DNA of 64,000 nt from Blattabacterium cuenoti (GCF_014251315.1 NZ_CP059185.1:143017-207016); one strand, 5' to 3'. Positions 19,624 through 30,846 are shown, counted from the first letter of the stretch. Made by a program: numbers and translations. Notes: generated from the letters alone by a model not told the origin.

Positions 19624-20589
19624 GTGTCATCTTTTTTAGAAGGATCTTTAAATCCCAAAAAAATTCAGGATTTTATTGGACAACATGAAGTATTAGAGAA
19701 TCTGAAAATTTTTATTCAAGCTGCTAAAAAAAGAAAAGAAGCCTTAGATCACATTTTATTTCATGGCCCCCCAGGATTGGGGAAAACAACGCTTGCTCAT
19801 ATCGTAGCTCATGAATTGAATGTAAACATTACTGTTACTTTAGGATCTGTTTTAGATAAGCCTGGAGATTTAGCTGGATTACTCATTCATTTAAAAAAAA
19901 ACGATGTAATTTTTATTGATGAAATTCATCGTCTTTCTCCAATAGTTGAAGAATATTTGTATTCAGCTATGGAAAATTATAAAATAGATATTATTATAGA
20001 TTCTGGATCTAATGCTAAATCAGTACAAATAGATTTATTTCCTTTCACTTTAATAGGCGCTACAACAAGATCAGGATTACTCACAGCTCCTATGCGTTCT
20101 AGATTTGGTATTAATTTTCGTCTCAGTTATTATGAAAAAAAATTATTAAACAATATTGTAAATCGTAGTGCAAAATTACTAAATATTCAAATTTCTAAAG
20201 AAGCTTCTTCTGAAATTGCGAACAGAAGTCGTGGAACTCCACGTATAGCCAATGCTTTATTACGTAGAATTCGTGATTTTGCACAAATTAAAGGAAATGG
20301 AACTATTGATATTAACATATGTAATTTAGGATTACAAGCTCTTAATGTCGATAAACATGGATTAGATGAAATGGATAATAGAATTCTTTCATATATTATA
20401 GATCATTTTCAAGGAGGACCTGTGGGGATCAACACTATAGCTACAGCTGTTAGCGAAAATTCAGATACTATAGAAGAAGTTTATGAACCTTTTCTCATTC
20501 AGGAAGGATACTTAATTAGAACTCCTAGAGGAAGAAAAGCTACAGAATTAGCTTATAAACATATAAAACAAAATTTTAAAAAAAAATAG
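19624..20589 (+). CDS. ruvB: Holliday junction branch-migration ATPase RuvB
   Basis: The hexameric AAA+ motor that, with RuvA, drives branch migration. It has 321 residues. Walker A is HGPPGLGKTTLAH (K54), Walker B is VIFIDEIHRLSP, sensor 1 is GATTRSG, and the arginine-finger region is MRSRFGI. The C-terminal winged helix includes YEPFLIQEGYLIRTPRGR. The start is GTG at 19624. The N-terminus is about 15-20 residues shorter than typical RuvB, but begins right before the conserved core. ruvA and ruvC are not in the window; ruvX is at 47.8 kb. Confidence 0.96.
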   Translation: MSSFLEGSLNPKKIQDFIGQHEVLENLKIFIQAAKKRKEALDHILFHGPPGLGKTTLAHIVAHELNVNITVTLGSVLDKPGDLAGLLIHLKKNDVIFIDEIHRLSPIVEEYLYSAMENYKIDIIIDSGSNAKSVQIDLFPFTLIGATTRSGLLTAPMRSRFGINFRLSYYEKKLLNNIVNRSAKLLNIQISKEASSEIANRSRGTPRIANALLRRIRDFAQIKGNGTIDINICNLGLQALNVDKHGLDEMDNRILSYIIDHFQGGPVGINTIATAVSENSDTIEEVYEPFLIQEGYLIRTPRGRKATELAYKHIKQNFKKK

Positions 20590-20619
20590 AATTAAATCTT
20601 TTTTATTATATGTTCATAA

Positions 20620-21957
<1,338 letters not shown>

Positions 21958-21975
21958 AAGTTAAAAAGATTTTTT

Positions 21976-23418
21976 GTGTGTGTGGAAGAATATAAAAATC
22001 CTTTAGGAGAACGATATAGTAGTAAAGAAATGCTATATAATTTCTCTCCAAAAAAAAAGTTTATTACTTGGAGAAAATTATGGTTATATTTGGCAGAATT
22101 TCAGAAGGAATTAGGTTTAAACATTAGCAAAGAACAAATATTTGATTTAAAAAATCATTTACATGACATTGATTGGGAAAGAGTTTCTTTTTATGAAAAA
22201 AAATTTCGTCATGATGTTATGGCTCATTTATATGCTTTCGGAGAAAAAGCTACTATAGCTAGGCCTATTATTCATTTGGGAGCTACAAGTGCGTTTCTAG
22301 GAGACAATACAGATATCATCTTAATCCGTGATGGATTGGAAATTTTATTAAAAAAATTGATTAATGTAATTTTTCGTCTCAGAAATTTTACTTTAGAATA
22401 TCACAATATTCCTACTTTAGCTTTTACTCATTATCAGCCAGCTCAATTAACTACTGTAGGAAAACGTTCTGCTTTATGGTTACAGAGTCTTCTTCTAGAT
22501 TTAGAGGAATTAGAATTTAGATTGAAAAATATTCATTTCAGAGGAGTTAAAGGAACTGTAGGTTCGGCAGATAGTTTCAAAAAATTATTTAATGGAGATT
22601 TACAAAAAGTAAAAGATTTAGAAAAAAAATTATCTGATAAATTCAGATTTAAAAATGTTTTTTCTATAACAGGACAAACTTACGATAGAAAGGTTGATGC
22701 TCAAATATTAAATTTGTTATCTAATATATCTCAGTCTTCTCATAAATTTAGTAACGATTTGCGTTTATTACAAAATTTAAAAGAAATGGAAGAACCTTTT
22801 GAAAAAGAACAAATTGGATCTAGTGCGATGGCTTATAAACGAAATCCAATACGTAGTGAACGTATGGCTTCTTTAGCTAAATATGTTATTTCTTTATCGA
22901 ATAGTTCAGCCTTAGTTTCAGCTACTCAATGGTTAGAACGTACTTTAGATGATTCTGCCAATAGAAGATTGGTTATAGGACAATCATTTTTATCTGTAGA
23001 TTCAATTTTAATGATTTGGAATAACATATTAGAAAATATTGTGGTATACCCTAAGATTATTGAGAGACATATAAAAGAAGAGCTTCCTTTTTTAATTACT
23101 GAATATATTATTGTAGAATGTGTGAAAAACGGAGCGGATAGACAGGATATTCATGAAAGAATACGAATTCATTCTATGGAAACAAATGATAAAATTAAAT
23201 TAGAAGGAATAGAAAATGATTTTATTCAACGTATTTTACATGATGAAAAAATCCCAATTCATGAAGAAAAAATGAATCAAATTCTAAATCCTAAAAATTT
23301 TACAGGATTTTCTTCAGATCAAACTTTAGAATTTATTGATACAAAAGTTAATCCTATATTAAACCGTTTTTATCATTTAATTGATTCTGATATATCTAAT
23401 ATGGATAGACAAATATGA
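21976..23418 (+). CDS. purB: Adenylosuccinate lyase (animal-type)
   Basis: Cleaves SAICAR to AICAR and adenylosuccinate to AMP, removing fumarate in both. It has 480 residues. The catalytic loop is GSSAMAYKRNPIRSE, where the usual Pro after SSAM is Ala. THYQPAQLTTVGKR and NLKEMEEPFEKEQIGSSAM are also present. From memory the protein resembles human ADSL over nearly its full length (RHDVMAHLYAFGE, SITGQTYDRKVDAQIL, WLERTLDDSANRR) rather than the E. coli or B. subtilis PurB types. The start is GTG at 21976; a second in-frame GTG lies at 21982. Confidence 0.96.
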   Translation: MCVEEYKNPLGERYSSKEMLYNFSPKKKFITWRKLWLYLAEFQKELGLNISKEQIFDLKNHLHDIDWERVSFYEKKFRHDVMAHLYAFGEKATIARPIIHLGATSAFLGDNTDIILIRDGLEILLKKLINVIFRLRNFTLEYHNIPTLAFTHYQPAQLTTVGKRSALWLQSLLLDLEELEFRLKNIHFRGVKGTVGSADSFKKLFNGDLQKVKDLEKKLSDKFRFKNVFSITGQTYDRKVDAQILNLLSNISQSSHKFSNDLRLLQNLKEMEEPFEKEQIGSSAMAYKRNPIRSERMASLAKYVISLSNSSALVSATQWLERTLDDSANRRLVIGQSFLSVDSILMIWNNILENIVVYPKIIERHIKEELPFLITEYIIVECVKNGADRQDIHERIRIHSMETNDKIKLEGIENDFIQRILHDEKIPIHEEKMNQILNPKNFTGFSSDQTLEFIDTKVNPILNRFYHLIDSDISNMDRQI

Positions 23419-23429
23419 TAAATTAAATA

Positions 23430-26400
23430 ATGAATTTCAGAATTTATATACAAAAAAAAAGTCCTTTTGATATTGATTCTAGAAAATTGTACAATGAATT
23501 AAAAAGTATGAATATTTCATTGTATAATATAAATATAGTTGTTTATTATATATATGATATATTTAACATAAATGAAAAACTTTTTTTAGAAAGTTTGTCA
23601 AAGGTTTTTGTAGATCCTGTTACGGACATTTTGCACAAAAAAATACATTTGAATACTTCATATATAAAATATTTTCCAGATAAATATGATGATAGAGCTT
23701 ATGCCGCTATACAATGCATTAAAGTTCTGGATCCTAAATCTACAAAAATATCCGTAAAAACTGGTCAATTAATTGAATTAATTGGAATGAAAAAAAAACA
23801 AGATTTCGATAAAATTATAAAATATTATATCAAGTCCTGTTTGAATTTGAATACAAAAAACGAAAAAAATAATACAAAAATTATAGATAATTTCATAAAT
23901 TTTTCTGTTGAAAAGATCAGAACAATCCATAATGATTTGAATCTATCCATGAGCGTTCATGATTTACTATTTATACAGAAATATTTTTTGAAAGAAAAAC
24001 GAAATCCAACAAAAGCAGAATTACGTATATTCGACGTTTATTGGTCGGATCATTGTCGTCATACAACATTTTTTACCAAATTAGTAGATATATCTTTTTA
24101 TGGATCATTTAAAAAAACATATCAAAGTATTTTTAGAAAATATTTAAAAGATAGAGATTTAATAGGAAGATCAAAATATCCTATAAATCTTATGGATTTA
24201 TCTAATCTTCCTGCTAGAATTCTTTATAAAAAGGGAAAATTAACAAATTATGTATCGTCATACGAACATAATGCGTGTATTATGATGATAAATGTAGATT
24301 TCACAAATCAAAAAAAAGAAAAATGGTACTTATTATTTAAAAATGAAACCCACAATCATCCTACTGAAATTGATCCTTTTGGAGGAGCGTCTACTTGTGT
24401 AGGAGGAGCGATTCGTGATCCTTTATCTGGAAGAGCTTTTGTTTATCAAGGAATTCGATTGAGTGGAGCTGCTGATCCTATGAATTCAAAAACTTTGAAT
24501 GGAAAATTACCACAACATAAAATTTGTATTGAATCAGCTCGTGGTTATAGTTCTTATGGAAATCAAATAGGGTTAGCTACAACTCATGTTCACGAAATTT
24601 ATCATGAGGGATATAGAGCTAAAAGAATGGAAATCGGAATGGTTGTTGGAGCGGTCCCTGTTGATTTTGTAAAACAGGATAAACCAAAAAAGGGGGATGT
24701 CATTTTGATAGTTGGTGGTTTTACAAAAAAAGAAGGAATTGGAGGTGCTACAGATTCTTCTAAAGAATCTAATTCTGATTTAAAAAATTATATTCAACAA
24801 AAAGGAGATCCAATAATAGAGAGAAAAATTCAAAGATTTTTCAGGAAAAAAGAAGTTATTTCTTTGATAAAAAAATGCAATGATTTTGGAGCAGGAGGAG
24901 CTGCTGTCGCTATAGGGGAATTAAGCGATAGTTTGGTGCTTAATTTAGACAAAATACCAGTAGAAAATACAGAAAACATGGAGGCTATAGAAATAGCACT
25001 TTCTGAGTCTCAAGAACGTATGGCCGTAATATTAGATCCTAAAGATGTTAAAAAATTTATTCATTTTTCTCATGAAGAAAATATCAGGTCTGTCCCTATA
25101 GGTAAAATCACGGACAATAAACGTATCATTTTTTATTATAGAGAAAAAGAAGTTTTTAATGTAAAAAGTTCTTTTTTGAATACAAAAGGATCTTTAAAAG
25201 AAAAAACTGTTCGTGTAAATTCGCCTATTTCAGTTTCTCCTTTTAATAAGTCAAAAAAAATTTTTTTTAGTAAAAAAACATTTTTAAATACTCTTTCTAA
25301 ATTAAATATAGCTTCTCAAAAAAGTTTAGTGGAAATGTTTGATAGTACTGTAGGAGCTACTACAGTTTTAATGCCTTTTGGAGGAAAATATCAAATGACT
25401 CCATCTGAAGGAAGTGTACAAAAAATTCCTGTTTTTAGAGGAAATACAAATACAGTTAGTTTAGTTTCTTGGGGTTTTCATCCTGAAATTTCTGCTTGGA
25501 GTCCTTTTCATGGAGGAGCTTATGCTATTGTAGAATGTATTTCTAAAATTGTTTCTATGGGAGGAAATTATAGAAATATTTATTTTAGTTTTCAAGAATA
25601 TTTTCAAAAATTGGGAAATCATCCAGAAAATTGGGGGATACCTTTTTCTGCTTTATTAGGAGCTTATCATGCTCAAATGTCTTTAGAATTAGCTTCTATA
25701 GGGGGTAAAGATTCTATGTCTGGAACATATAAAAATCTACATGTTCCTCCAACATTTATTTCCTTTGGGGTATCTACAGGTTTGTGTTCCAATATTATAT
25801 CTCCTGAATTTAAAAAAGTTGGGAATAAAATTTATTTGTATTATCATAATTCATTAAAAAATGAAATGCCTGATTTTGATTCTATAAAAAAAGCTTATGA
25901 CCAAGTTTATGAAGGAATTTGTTCCGGAAAAATTGTTTCGGTTAAAACCGTAAAAGATGGAGGTATTTCTATTGCTATTGCTAAGATGTCTTTTGGAAAT
26001 CGTTTAGGAGCAGTTATTGATTATAATGATCATTTACTTGAAACGAATATAGGTTCTCTAATTATAGAATCTTCGTCTTCTATTTCAGACAATAATTTTA
26101 TTCCAATAGGAGAGGTTATTTCTCATAAATATTTAAATTTTAATGGAATATCTATTGATATAGATGAATCAATAAAAAATTGGTTGAAAACTTTTTCTCC
26201 TATTTTTTCTTCTAATGAAAATACATTTTCATTAGAAGAAAAAATAAATAACCTTAAACAGGCAAAAAAAACTAAAAAAAAAGAAAAGTATAATTCTATT
26301 ATATGGAAATGTAAATTGAAAAAAAAAGGAAAACCTCGTGTGTTTATTCCTATATTTCCTGGTACAAATAGTGAATTCGAATCAATTCGTGCATTTGAAA

Positions 26401-27122
26401 AAGAAGGATCTATTGTAAATACTTTTGTATTCAAAAATCTAAATGATAAAGATATTATGGAGTCTATATTTTCTTTTAAAAAGTATATAGAATCTGTACA
26501 AATATTTATGCTTTGTGGAGGTTTTAGTGGTGGAGATGAACCAGATGGTTCTGCTAAATTCATTGTATCTATATTACATAACCCATATATTAAAGATGCT
26601 ATTCAATATTTTCTTGATCGTGATGGATTAATTTTAGGAATTTGTAATGGTTTTCAAGGATTGATAAAATCAGGGTTATTACCTTATGGTAAAATTTGTT
26701 TGAGGAATCAAAATTCTCCTACATTAACTTACAATAAAATAGAAAAACATATATCTCAATGTGTCCATATTAAAGTCATTTCTGATCATTCTCCATGGTT
26801 AAATGGAATGAAAAATAAAATATATACTCTTCCTATATCTCACAGTGAAGGAAGATTTTATGCAAATAAAGAAACAATAAATGTTTTATTGGATAGAAAT
26901 CAAATAGCTACACAATATGTAGATTTAGAAGGTATCCCTAGTTTAGATAGATTATATAATCCTAATGGATCTGTTGGAGCTATTGAAGGATTATTGAGTG
27001 AGAATGGTAAAATTTATGGAAGGATGACTCATCCAGAACGTTATGATCATGGATTATTAAAAAATATTCCTAATGTTCATGAACATTCTATTTTCAAAAA
27101 TGCAGTACAATATTTTTTATAA
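23430..27122 (+). CDS. purL: Phosphoribosylformylglycinamidine synthase, large single-chain form
   Basis: Step 4 of purine synthesis: FGAR, glutamine and ATP to FGAM. At 1230 residues it is the large fused form: an N-terminal domain, two AIRS-like halves (SDHCRHTTF near 205; KNETHNHPTEIDPFGGA near 305; GGKDSMSGTY near 755) and a C-terminal glutamine amidotransferase (about 970-1230; nucleophile Cys in GICNGFQGLIKSG, His and Glu near HPERYDHG). The linker before the amidotransferase (about 920-945) is encoded by a perfect 22-bp inverted repeat. No separate purS or purQ is needed. Confidence 0.97.
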   Translation: MNFRIYIQKKSPFDIDSRKLYNELKSMNISLYNINIVVYYIYDIFNINEKLFLESLSKVFVDPVTDILHKKIHLNTSYIKYFPDKYDDRAYAAIQCIKVLDPKSTKISVKTGQLIELIGMKKKQDFDKIIKYYIKSCLNLNTKNEKNNTKIIDNFINFSVEKIRTIHNDLNLSMSVHDLLFIQKYFLKEKRNPTKAELRIFDVYWSDHCRHTTFFTKLVDISFYGSFKKTYQSIFRKYLKDRDLIGRSKYPINLMDLSNLPARILYKKGKLTNYVSSYEHNACIMMINVDFTNQKKEKWYLLFKNETHNHPTEIDPFGGASTCVGGAIRDPLSGRAFVYQGIRLSGAADPMNSKTLNGKLPQHKICIESARGYSSYGNQIGLATTHVHEIYHEGYRAKRMEIGMVVGAVPVDFVKQDKPKKGDVILIVGGFTKKEGIGGATDSSKESNSDLKNYIQQKGDPIIERKIQRFFRKKEVISLIKKCNDFGAGGAAVAIGELSDSLVLNLDKIPVENTENMEAIEIALSESQERMAVILDPKDVKKFIHFSHEENIRSVPIGKITDNKRIIFYYREKEVFNVKSSFLNTKGSLKEKTVRVNSPISVSPFNKSKKIFFSKKTFLNTLSKLNIASQKSLVEMFDSTVGATTVLMPFGGKYQMTPSEGSVQKIPVFRGNTNTVSLVSWGFHPEISAWSPFHGGAYAIVECISKIVSMGGNYRNIYFSFQEYFQKLGNHPENWGIPFSALLGAYHAQMSLELASIGGKDSMSGTYKNLHVPPTFISFGVSTGLCSNIISPEFKKVGNKIYLYYHNSLKNEMPDFDSIKKAYDQVYEGICSGKIVSVKTVKDGGISIAIAKMSFGNRLGAVIDYNDHLLETNIGSLIIESSSSISDNNFIPIGEVISHKYLNFNGISIDIDESIKNWLKTFSPIFSSNENTFSLEEKINNLKQAKKTKKKEKYNSIIWKCKLKKKGKPRVFIPIFPGTNSEFESIRAFEKEGSIVNTFVFKNLNDKDIMESIFSFKKYIESVQIFMLCGGFSGGDEPDGSAKFIVSILHNPYIKDAIQYFLDRDGLILGICNGFQGLIKSGLLPYGKICLRNQNSPTLTYNKIEKHISQCVHIKVISDHSPWLNGMKNKIYTLPISHSEGRFYANKETINVLLDRNQIATQYVDLEGIPSLDRLYNPNGSVGAIEGLLSENGKIYGRMTHPERYDHGLLKNIPNVHEHSIFKNAVQYFL
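26201..26246. repeat. Perfect 22-bp inverted repeat inside purL
   Basis: The arms 26201-26222 and 26225-26246 are exact reverse complements around a 2-base AC centre. The sequence stays in the purL frame and encodes the linker between the AIRS and amidotransferase domains (around FSSNENTFSLEEK). By symmetry the minus strand encodes an almost identical peptide. Such a long exact palindrome is very unlikely by chance even in AT-rich DNA. Confidence 0.95.
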
Positions 27123-27139
27123 AAAAATTAAAATCAATT

Positions 27140-27634
27140 ATGAAAGTGGCTATATTTTTTGGAAGTATTTCTGATAAATCAATTATGAAAATAACAGCAG
27201 AAGTGCTAAAAAAATTTAATATAAGTTATAAATCTTATATAATTTCCGCACATCGATTACCAGATATTTTATCAAACACTATTAAAGAAATAGAATCTGA
27301 AGGGACAGATGTCATTATTGCAGGAGCTGGATTATCCGCTCATTTACCTGGAATAATTTCTTCTAAAACAATTTTACCTGTCATAGGAATCCCTATTCAT
27401 TGCAATAATAATTATGGATCCTTAGGAGGAATAGATGCCCTTTTTTCTATGGTGCAAATGCCAAAAGATGTTCCCGTTGCTACAGTAGGAATAAATAATT
27501 CCTATAACGCAGCTCTATTTGCCATTCATATTTTATCTATAAAATATCAAAATATAAGGAAATTATTGCTAAAATTCAGAATGAAAAAAAAAGAAAAATT
27601 GATAACTGAAATCAAGCAACATTTATTACCATGA
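27140..27634 (+). CDS. purE: 5-(carboxyamino)imidazole ribonucleotide mutase
   Basis: Step 6 of purine synthesis, forming CAIR. It has 164 residues with the class I pattern: FFGSISDKSIM at the N-terminus, SAHRLPD (SAHRTP in most members, so Thr is Leu here), AGAGLSAHLPGIIS and VQMPKDVPVATVGI. Class I PurE normally acts on N5-CAIR made by PurK, and no purK is in this otherwise full cluster. About 30 extra C-terminal residues are Lys-rich. It overlaps purC by 4 bases. Confidence 0.95.
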   Translation: MKVAIFFGSISDKSIMKITAEVLKKFNISYKSYIISAHRLPDILSNTIKEIESEGTDVIIAGAGLSAHLPGIISSKTILPVIGIPIHCNNNYGSLGGIDALFSMVQMPKDVPVATVGINNSYNAALFAIHILSIKYQNIRKLLLKFRMKKKEKLITEIKQHLLP

Positions 27635-28353
27635 GCTGCATAATTAAAAAAAATATTTTGTCAGAAGGAAAAACAAAAAAAATATATACGACCGAAAATC
27701 CACTTGAAGTACTTATTCATTATACAGATAGGATAACTGCTTTGAATGGACTCAAAAAAAATTTTTTACAAGATAAAGGAGTTTTAAATAATGAAATAAC
27801 TACATTGATCTTTCAATTTCTAAATTCTTGTGGAATTAAAACTCATTTTATACGAAAAATAAATAATAGAGAGCAGTTATGTCATAAAGTAGATATGATT
27901 CCTTTAGAATTTGTTGTCCGTAATATTGTTGCGGGAAGCATGTCTAAACGTTTAGGGATCAAAGAAGGAATTGATTTATATAATCCTATTTTTGAAATTT
28001 TTTATAAAAATGATAAATTAAAAGATCCCTTGATTAATGATCATCATGCAGTATTTTTAGAAATTATTTCTTATGAAGAATTAAGTCACATTTATAGTAT
28101 GACATCGAAAATAAACTTTTTTATCAAAAAATATTTTTTAGATAAAAATATTCTGTTGGTAGATTTTAAAATAGAGTTTGGTAAGAATCATAAAAACGAG
28201 ATTCTACTATCTGACGAAATCAGTCCAGATACTTGTCGTTTTTGGGATAGAAAAACAATGAAAAAATTGGATAAAGATTTATTTAGAATGGGATTAAAAG
28301 AAGAAGTATTTGATATTTATATGGAAATATTAAAAAGGTTAAATGTAAGTTAA
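27631..28353 (+). CDS. purC: SAICAR synthetase
   Basis: Step 7: joins CAIR and aspartate using ATP. It has 240 residues, normal for the bacterial form. Motifs are LSEGKTKKIYTT (nucleotide binding), PLEFVVRNIVAGSMSKRLG, the VDFKIEFGK strand and LSDEISPDTCRFWD (metal/ATP site). Its ATG overlaps the purE stop, indicating coupling. purF follows after 11 bases. Confidence 0.97.
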   Translation: MSCIIKKNILSEGKTKKIYTTENPLEVLIHYTDRITALNGLKKNFLQDKGVLNNEITTLIFQFLNSCGIKTHFIRKINNREQLCHKVDMIPLEFVVRNIVAGSMSKRLGIKEGIDLYNPIFEIFYKNDKLKDPLINDHHAVFLEIISYEELSHIYSMTSKINFFIKKYFLDKNILLVDFKIEFGKNHKNEILLSDEISPDTCRFWDRKTMKKLDKDLFRMGLKEEVFDIYMEILKRLNVS

Positions 28354-28364
28354 TCCATTTAATA

Positions 28365-29828
28365 ATGGGACAAAGATATTCTTTTTCCAAAAAAACGATA
28401 TCTCAATTATTCCCTTCTATTCTGGAAAATAATTATTTTGATAAATTTCATGATGAATGTGGTGTTTTTGGGATTTATTCTCCTGATAAAGTAGACACCT
28501 TTTCTTTAATCCAATTTGGTTTATTTGCATTACAACATAGAGGACAAGAAGCTTGTGGTTTTTCTGTTTTACGAGATGGGTTTATTATATCACATAAAAG
28601 CGAAGGGCTTGTTCTAGATTTTTTTAGAAAAATTTCCAATTCTGAATGTTATCATGGAAATGCTGTAATTGGACATACTCGTTATTCTACAGAAGGAGGA
28701 CAAAGTAAAAAAAATATTCAACCTTTTTTTGGAGAAGATTCCTATGGAAAGAGCACTATATCTATAGTACATAATGGAAATTTAGTCAATGCTCAAGATC
28801 TCCGTAAAAGATTGGAATCTACAGGCGTAAATTTTATATCCGAATACTCAGATTCCGAAGTTATTTTACGTTTAATACAAAAATATTTACCAGAATCTGG
28901 TAATAGTTTAGAAAAGGCTATTCAAAAAACAACTATCGATATTAAAGGAGCTTATTCTGTGATTGTACTTATGGATAATAAAATAGCTGCATTTAGAGAT
29001 CCAAATGGAATACGTCCTTTATGTTATGGTATGTTGAATGAAGAAACTTACATATTTAGTTCTGAAACTTGTGGAATTGATTCTGTAGGAGGATTTTATG
29101 TAAGAGATTTATTTCCAGGAGAAATTATAATTGTGGAAAAAAAATCAATTCAATTTTCTCTACTTTCAGAAAAAAAAAATACAAGAAAAAGAATATGCTC
29201 TTTTGAATATATTTATTTTTCTCGTCCTGATTCCTTAATTGAAAATATAAATGTTTATGAAATTCGTGAAAAAAGTGGAGAAAAACTTTATGAACAACAT
29301 CCAGTGAAAGCTGATGTAGTTATTGGAGTTCCAGATTCTGGAGTGCCAGCTTCTATTGGCTATTCTAAAGCTTCTGGAATCCCTTTTAAACCGATTTTAG
29401 TAAAAAACAAATATATAGGAAGATCTTTTATTCTTCCTAAACAAGAAATGCGTGAAAAAATGGTAAACTTGAAATTAAACCCTATATTAGATGAAATAAA
29501 AGGCAAACGGATTGTTATTATTGATGATTCTATAGTTCGTGGAACGACCAGTCGTAGATTAGTTTACATATTAAGAAAAGCAGGAGCTAAAGAAATTCAT
29601 TTCAGAAGCGCTTCACCTCCTATTATAGGACCATGTTATTTAGGAGTAGATACTCCAAGTCAAAAAGATCTCATATCATATAATCATATTGATAAAAAAA
29701 GTATAGAAAAAATTCTAAATGTAGATAGTTTAGAATTTTTAAGCATGGATAATTTTATAGATATTCTTGGAAGTATTCATTATTGTTTTGGTTGTTTTAC
29801 TAGAAATTATCCAGTTCAAAAAAATTAA
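28365..29828 (+). CDS. purF: Amidophosphoribosyltransferase
   Basis: The committed step: PRPP and glutamine to phosphoribosylamine. It has 487 residues. The glutaminase nucleophile is C32 in FHDECGVFGIYS, preceded by a propeptide-like leader that would need removal to free the N-terminal Cys. The PRPP loop is VIIDDSIVRGTTSRRL. Cysteines in RKRICSFEY, IIGPCYLG and HYCFGCF match the positions that hold a 4Fe-4S cluster in the B. subtilis-type enzyme. This is therefore the Fe-S class, not the E. coli class. Feedback inhibition by purine nucleotides is expected from the family. Confidence 0.97.
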   Translation: MGQRYSFSKKTISQLFPSILENNYFDKFHDECGVFGIYSPDKVDTFSLIQFGLFALQHRGQEACGFSVLRDGFIISHKSEGLVLDFFRKISNSECYHGNAVIGHTRYSTEGGQSKKNIQPFFGEDSYGKSTISIVHNGNLVNAQDLRKRLESTGVNFISEYSDSEVILRLIQKYLPESGNSLEKAIQKTTIDIKGAYSVIVLMDNKIAAFRDPNGIRPLCYGMLNEETYIFSSETCGIDSVGGFYVRDLFPGEIIIVEKKSIQFSLLSEKKNTRKRICSFEYIYFSRPDSLIENINVYEIREKSGEKLYEQHPVKADVVIGVPDSGVPASIGYSKASGIPFKPILVKNKYIGRSFILPKQEMREKMVNLKLNPILDEIKGKRIVIIDDSIVRGTTSRRLVYILRKAGAKEIHFRSASPPIIGPCYLGVDTPSQKDLISYNHIDKKSIEKILNVDSLEFLSMDNFIDILGSIHYCFGCFTRNYPVQKN

Positions 29829-29830
29829 AG

Positions 29831-30835
29831 TTGAAAAATAAAAAATATGAAAGTAAAAAAAAAAACATGACCATATGCAAGATTAATAATATTTTAGAAA
29901 AAACTTATAATAATAGAGTAATGAGTACATTAGATCATTTCTCTGGTTTTTATAAAATATATGAATTTGGATATAAGGAACCTATTTTAGTATCTGGAGT
30001 TGATGGTGTAGGAACTAAATTACGTTTAGCTATAGACTACAAAAAATATGATGTAATAGGAGAAGATTGTTTTGCAATGTGTGCAAATGATGTTTTATGT
30101 CATGGAGCTACTCCTTTATTTTTTTTAGATTATTTAGCTTGTGGAAAACTAGATTTTTCTATTGTAGAAAAAATTATACAAGGAATAGCTATTTCTTGCA
30201 AAAAAACCAATACTTGTCTTATTGGGGGGGAAACTGCGGAAATGCCTGGAGTTTATCAAGAAAATGATTATGATATAGCTGGATTTTGTGTAGGTATTGT
30301 GGAAAAGAACCATCTTATAGATGGAAAAAAATTAATTCAAGAAGGAGATATTTTAATAGGACTTCCTTCCTCAGGTGTACATAGTAATGGTTTTTCTGTG
30401 ATTAGAAATATTTTTTCTACAGAAGATTTTATGAAATTTTTTCAAAAAAAACCGTTTTATGAAACGCTTTTAATTCCAACTAGAATTTATCATTTTCCTA
30501 TTCATACTTTATCAAAAGAATTTGTAATTCATGGATTAGCTCATATTACTGGAGGAGGAATATCAGATAATTTATATCGAATTCTTCCAGAAAATTTATC
30601 AGCTGTAGTGGAAAAAGAAAAAATTCCTATTCAACCTGTTTTCAATTTTATTCGAAAAAAAGGAAATCTATCAGAATATGAAATGTGGAATACTTTTAAT
30701 ATGGGGGTAGGAATGATTATAGTCGTTTCTTTTAAAGAAAAGTGTTCTATTTTAAATAGACTCCATTTTTTAGGAGAAAGACCTTTTATTTTGGGTAAAA
30801 TTGTGAAAGGAAATAAAAAAGTTCTTTTGAAATAA
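29831..30835 (+). CDS. purM: Phosphoribosylaminoimidazole synthetase (AIR synthase)
   Basis: Step 5: closes FGAM to AIR with ATP. It has 334 residues from a TTG two bases after the purF stop. Conserved motifs are VSGVDGVGTKLRLA, AMCANDVLCHGATPLFFLDY, IGGETAEMPGVYQ and AHITGGGISDN. The usual N-terminal YKxAGVD motif appears as KYESKKKN, with the lysines coded by an A11 run at 29855-29865. ATG 29867 would give a 322-residue protein. A +1 slip on the A-run would put ATG 29847 in frame. The true start is uncertain. Confidence 0.93.
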   Translation: MKNKKYESKKKNMTICKINNILEKTYNNRVMSTLDHFSGFYKIYEFGYKEPILVSGVDGVGTKLRLAIDYKKYDVIGEDCFAMCANDVLCHGATPLFFLDYLACGKLDFSIVEKIIQGIAISCKKTNTCLIGGETAEMPGVYQENDYDIAGFCVGIVEKNHLIDGKKLIQEGDILIGLPSSGVHSNGFSVIRNIFSTEDFMKFFQKKPFYETLLIPTRIYHFPIHTLSKEFVIHGLAHITGGGISDNLYRILPENLSAVVEKEKIPIQPVFNFIRKKGNLSEYEMWNTFNMGVGMIIVVSFKEKCSILNRLHFLGERPFILGKIVKGNKKVLLK

Positions 30836-30846
30836 AAAATATTTTC

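Noticed and set aside
26123..26563. 146-codon minus-strand ORF inside purL
   Set aside because: It is a shadow of purL. Its resemblance to the purL linker peptide comes from the palindrome at 26201-26246.
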